Source: Prorocentrum cordatum
Taxonomy: Eukaryota > Sar > Dinophyceae > Prorocentrales > Prorocentraceae
NCBI GenBank assembly: GCA_963575745.1
Contig: CAUYUJ010016357.1
Location: 187,917 to 251,916, forward strand
Direction of reading: 5' to 3'
DNA length: 64,000 nucleotides
Under the pieces are notes generated by a model. It made no database searches. It was not told the origin of the DNA and worked only from the letters and a program-made list of their open reading frames with translations. This document shows positions 60,901-64,000 of this stretch, one piece after another. Made by a program: the position numbers and the translations under genes. Numbering within the stretch: position 1 is the first letter of the stretch; each line of letters starts with the position of its first letter.

Positions 60901-61870
60901 GCGAAGGACGCACTCTCCCTGCGATGCAGATGCAACCAGCGCTGGGCCAGGTGGATTCATATCTTGGTCCATATGGGCCTTCCAAGTACCCGTAGTGCGG
61001 CACCTGCCTGGGAACGCCGGTCTCGCATCCCGCTCCCGTTGTGAGCTGGGACCTGTAAAAATCATCCGCTGTCGCCCTGGCGCGCGGGATTTCGGCTTGA
61101 CTTCCGACCCGAGGAACCCCCTGTCGTCGTCTGCGCGTAGTAGTCAGGGAACATGGCCAAATCCATCTGCGGCGCCACCGGCCTTCCAGCAGCTGTCGGA
61201 TCACAGGCTGGGTGGCTGAAAAATGCAGGAATGCATCAATGCCGGTTCGGATGATTCGACGACGGATTTGCGCCAAGCACATACTCCAAGGCGGAGTCAA
61301 ATTTGCATATGGCATGTCGGTCCCATGCCGGCTCATGCTCCCCACAACCTCCTGCATCTGTCCGCGCATCCACTGCTGCTGCCCCGTCATGCTGTCGACC
61401 CTCTGGGCAGCCTCCGTCGTGGGCCTCATGTTGCTGTGCTGGTCCATGATCACTGGCTGCCGCGTCGGCGCAGTTTGTGGCGCTGCAACGCGCGGGGGTG
61501 CAAAAGGCGATGTGACCTGTAAGGCCTGATCGAGCTGCGAATCCATCCTCGCGCTCTGGAGTCTGGCCTGTAGGCTGTTAGTGCTACAGCGGAGTCGAGG
61601 GCCTGCTCATGGGCACAAATACAGCGGGTTGCCCCGCGGGAATAGGCAGCTGCCGCGCCTGGTTGCGTCGTGGGTCGCTGGCGAAAAGCCCCTCGTTTGG
61701 CGCTGCACCACTGGATGTGATGTCCGACGCATCGGCACTCTGAGCTCAAATCCAGGATCCATCAGAACCGTCTGCAGGTGCCCCCGCTGGATTCACCTCT
61801 TGTAGCATGAGTGTCGAGGCGTGATCTACCTCTGTGGAAAATGGATTCAGCGGTGGTGCACGCAAGTTCA
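57901..61870 (-). pseudogene. Gag-like Pro/Ala-rich region, fragmented
   Basis: A chain of minus-strand frame pieces without recognised domains: MDSQLDQALQVTSPFAPPRV (61546), MVMISAEG-type segment with EDMFEKMSFTQEHPFRYTEY (60193-59741), MVIPGADMHWLLFDKGARVL and DLVRTPSGHLAIKVDEHGVA (59429-59040). Their strand and order upstream of integrase make a Gag or Gag-associated ORF likely; I recall similar strings in dinoflagellate copia proteins. Fourteen mini-hairpins lie here, many translated AGQPA, AGKPA, AGAPA, AGTPA or AGPPA. Confidence 0.45.
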
Positions 61871-62909
61871 AAAAGGAGTGTCTGGCATGACCCATCCCTT
61901 CAGCGTGGAGGGATCGGCTGGTGTTTCGTGCCATCTCATCGGTGCGAGCCTGAACCTTGGCCGCTTACCCCGCTGAGTGTACAGATCATAGACCCATGCC
62001 TGCCCAACTCGGCCGTGTTCACATTCCTGCTCGCTGTGCTTGATGCCGATAAGTTGGACAAGGGAACGGACCAGGATGCGACCCTTCACCCCCGATATCA
62101 TGATGATTGCATTGGCGGACCGCCATGCTTGGGTACCATCTAGAATGCCGTTCTTGAGGCTAACTAAAATCAGAACCTCGGAGTCCATCCGTCGGCCTGG
62201 CTGGATGCGCTCATCGCCAGGCAAATATGAGCATCGACGAAGCATCTGTCTGCCTGCATTTTCTTCCGATTTTCTTGGGTTCGGCATGGCAGACCGACAT
62301 TCGATATACTCGGGATGATCGCCCATTTGGTCCCGTGCATGAAAAGGCGGGGCGATCCCGCCTCCGTCAAGTCTGTCACTCGATCGTGCAGTGATTCTGG
62401 GCATGTAATGCCTGGGCTGCTGTGCCCATTGCTGGGCCGCAGGTAGTAAGTCGGGCGGGTGCCCCCGCAAAACTTGTAAATCTCCATCTGGGGTCGATAT
62501 TTTTGCGCGCCAGAATTGCGGTCGACCTTCTCGCATTTGTTCAGCCCCTCTCACTCTGAAGGTCAGTCTTGATGAGCGGCCTGCCGTTGAAAGTTCCCCC
62601 GCCTGCGCGAGCTCGAAGCAGTTCTTCGCCGCGCTCAGCGCCGCCCGCGCTGTAGGCCAGCTCATCGCTGCCCGCGTCGCGCGCGATGACGCTGAATGGC
62701 TTGTTGGTGCCTCGCTTGCCCTCAGTGGTCGAGTCCTCTTCCATCCTTGTCTTCTTCCCCTCAATGAGCTGGTTCTGCGTGTCCTTCACCCACTGTTTCT
62801 TGAAGTTCCTCAGCCTGTCCCTGCCCTTGCACTTCTCGTAGTCCGCCTTGAGCTTCGCGTCGTTCTTCATGGTAGCGGCGAAATTCAGACCCATCGCCGG
62901 CCTCGCCAA
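61868..62909 (-). pseudogene. Upstream ORF of the element, frameshifted
   Basis: Two minus-strand frames: MARPAMGLNFAATMKNDAKL, KADYEKCKGRDRLRNFKKQW and DTQNQLIEGKKTRMEEDSTT (62909-62541), then, shifted, GDHPEYIECRSAMPNPRKSE, RRCSYLPGDERIQPGRRMDS, GTQAWRSANAIIMISGVKGR and RPRFRLAPMRWHETPADPST to a stop at 61868. Lys/Arg-rich then mixed. The first part resembles, from memory only, an ORF found with dinoflagellate retroelements. No domain is named. Confidence 0.4.
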
Positions 62910-63019
62910 GTCTTCGCCAGCCCCCAGCGCGCCCTTGCACTGTCGGATCTCTGGGTCGTCGCCGACGCCTGCAGCGTCGCCTTCAATGGGAGCGGCAGGG
63001 CCCCCTCGGCAATAACGTT

Positions 63020-63450
63020 CTAGCAGATCACTTGCAGCGCTTCGTCGCCAGCCCCCCCGGACGCCGAAGCGTCGCCCCGATGGACTTTGGGCATCCCTGC
63101 GGCGAGCTGCACATCGACCATGTCGATGCCCTCGTCGTCAGAATCCTGGTCAGCAGTCGTTCCACATGAATTGCTCACTATCTCGACCTGGACGCCGTGC
63201 TCCTCCTTCTCGGCGGCGACCCTCAAACTGGCGCCTAGCAGCACCTGGGCTTCGGCAAGAATGCTCTGCCGAGAAGGGTCGGCCCACTGATCTGGAAGCA
63301 TGTCCCAATCGGCATTCGAGACCTCGCTGTCATCCCTGGGCGCCTTGGCGATCGGGCTGGAAACTCTGGGCATTCGGGCGCTGTCCGAGGCTGAATTCGA
63401 GAAGCGGTGGCTGGGCCCCGGGTCGCAGAATATGCCTGAGCCGACATGGC
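63020..63450 (-). CDS. Acidic ORF, possible N-terminal exon of the upstream ORF
   Basis: The minus-strand frame includes SASDSARMPRVSSPIAKAPR, DDSEVSNADWDMLPDQWADP, RQSILAEAQVLLGASLRVAA and DQDSDDEGIDMVDVQLAAGM, ending in a stop at 63020. It is acidic and protein-like. The part above 63450 runs into the tandem repeat, so the first Met listed by conceptual translation (63550) is doubtful. Function unknown. Confidence 0.4.
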
Positions 63451-63469
63451 TACTGAATTTGCATTCCAG

Positions 63470-63910
63470 GGGTCGCTCTGCCGTTTTTTCTATGACAACA
63501 TGTTTTTTTTCCAGGTTCGGCTCATTCGTGCTTGTTTCCAAATTTCGCACTGCCGTTGTTGTTTGTTGTTGATATTATGTATTGTCGCTTTGTTTTGGGA
63601 TATTTCTGTTCGGCTCATTCGTACTTGCTTGTAGGGGTCGTACTGCCGTTGTGTTTCAATTGGCTTTTGCTGTTCGGCTCATTTGTATACTTGTTTCCGG
63701 GGGTCGCGCTGCCGTCGTGTTTTTGTGTGTTCGGAGTTTTCCTGTTCGGCCCATTCGCACTTGTTCCAGGGGTCGCACTGCCGTTGTGTTTTTGTTTGCT
63801 TTTTGTTTCGGGTTTGTCCTGTTCGGCTCATCCGAATTTGTTTCCAGGGGCCGCACTGCCGCTGCGTTTTGTTTTGTTGCTTTCCTGTTCGGCTCATTCG
63901 CGCTTATTCG
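63470..63910. repeat. TTCGGCTCATTCG tandem repeat, six copies
   Basis: TTCGGCYCATYYG at 63516, 63609, 63673, 63744, 63822 and 63888, with CCAGGGGTCGCACTGCCGTT and a T-rich GTTTTTGTTTG spacer in each unit. Spacing 64-93 bp. It lies just 5' (minus strand) of the acidic ORF. Confidence 0.85.
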
Positions 63911-64000
63911 ACACGTTTGTTTTGAAGTTCAAAGACCCCCTGCTCTGCCGCCGCGTGAGAGACGCCCGCGCCCCTCCGAAACTCTGTTCGGCATCGAGGC

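Larger units (their letters stand above)
54909..62468 (-). repeat. Dispersed 14-nt mini-hairpins (19 further copies)
   Basis: Minus-strand GCGGG-NNNN-CCYGC units at 54909, 54927, 56741, 56855, 57367, 58111, 58886, 59176, 59510, 60203, 60230, 60332, 60353, 60731, 60783, 60810, 61624, 61774 and 62455 (plus-strand starts, each 14 nt). Loops include GCAA, GAAA, GTAA, GACA, GGCA, GCCA, GGCG and GAAG. All have the same orientation. I saw no copy with this pattern before 51.9 kb. Confidence 0.8.

Noticed and set aside
51471-63910. Long terminal repeats of the copia-like element
   Set aside because: I could not find a matching direct repeat at the two ends by reading; absence is not proven.

Overview
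The window looks like nuclear DNA of a dinoflagellate-type alga. The grounds are: high GC; satellites, microsatellites and small inverted-repeat elements over most of its length; short coding islands far apart with AG|G acceptors and GC as well as GT donors; and a decayed copia-type retrotransposon whose integrase, reverse-transcriptase and RNase H segments resemble, from memory, dinoflagellate copia proteins. The genus is inference only. I saw no dinoflagellate spliced-leader relic, tRNA, rRNA or CRISPR array. A run of exactly 100 N at 43901-44000 is an assembly gap.

Layout. 0.6-2.3 kb: probable exons on the minus strand (652-800, 907-1075, 1393-1573) and one weak exon on plus, then satellites and small elements to 10 kb. 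10.7-11.4 kb: a plus-strand ORF and a broken minus-strand coding fragment. 11.4-13.2 kb: a composite 73-bp plus GCTGAG-type satellite, which recurs in reverse orientation at 44.0-44.6 kb. 15.2-16.3 kb: an 89-bp satellite. 16.35-18.83 kb: the longest gene-like object, unrecognised, minus strand, broken by about six small frameshifts. 21.3-24.9 kb: two phase-compatible exons of an unrecognised minus-strand gene. 25.1-26.6 kb: a terminal-inverted-repeat element with an 11-bp target duplication, filled with microsatellites. 27.8-29.9, 34.7-35.3, 35.9-37.8 and 42.1-42.7 kb: modular arrays made of a head motif, a (CTC)n tract and a satellite. 39.6-43.7 kb: a cluster of five inverted-repeat element families. 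44.9-51.5 kb: more satellites.

51.9-63.9 kb is dominated on the minus strand by the degraded copia-like element: Gag-like region with a zinc knuckle near 57.17 kb, integrase 55.7-56.7 kb, N-terminal reverse transcriptase 54.1-54.7 kb, a 74-bp satellite interrupting it at 53.35-54.12 kb, the catalytic HADDIN box at 53.13 kb, and RNase H ending near 52.13 kb. Scattered through this region are more than 20 copies of a 14-nt mini-hairpin (GCGGG-loop-CCYGC on the minus strand, loop often GNRA-like), including a perfect 16-bp-period array at 51990-52051. This is the most striking unexplained pattern in the window.

Most long open frames here are by-products of high GC and of tandem repeats whose periods (73, 74, 89, 100 bp) are not multiples of three. 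I do not annotate them as genes.
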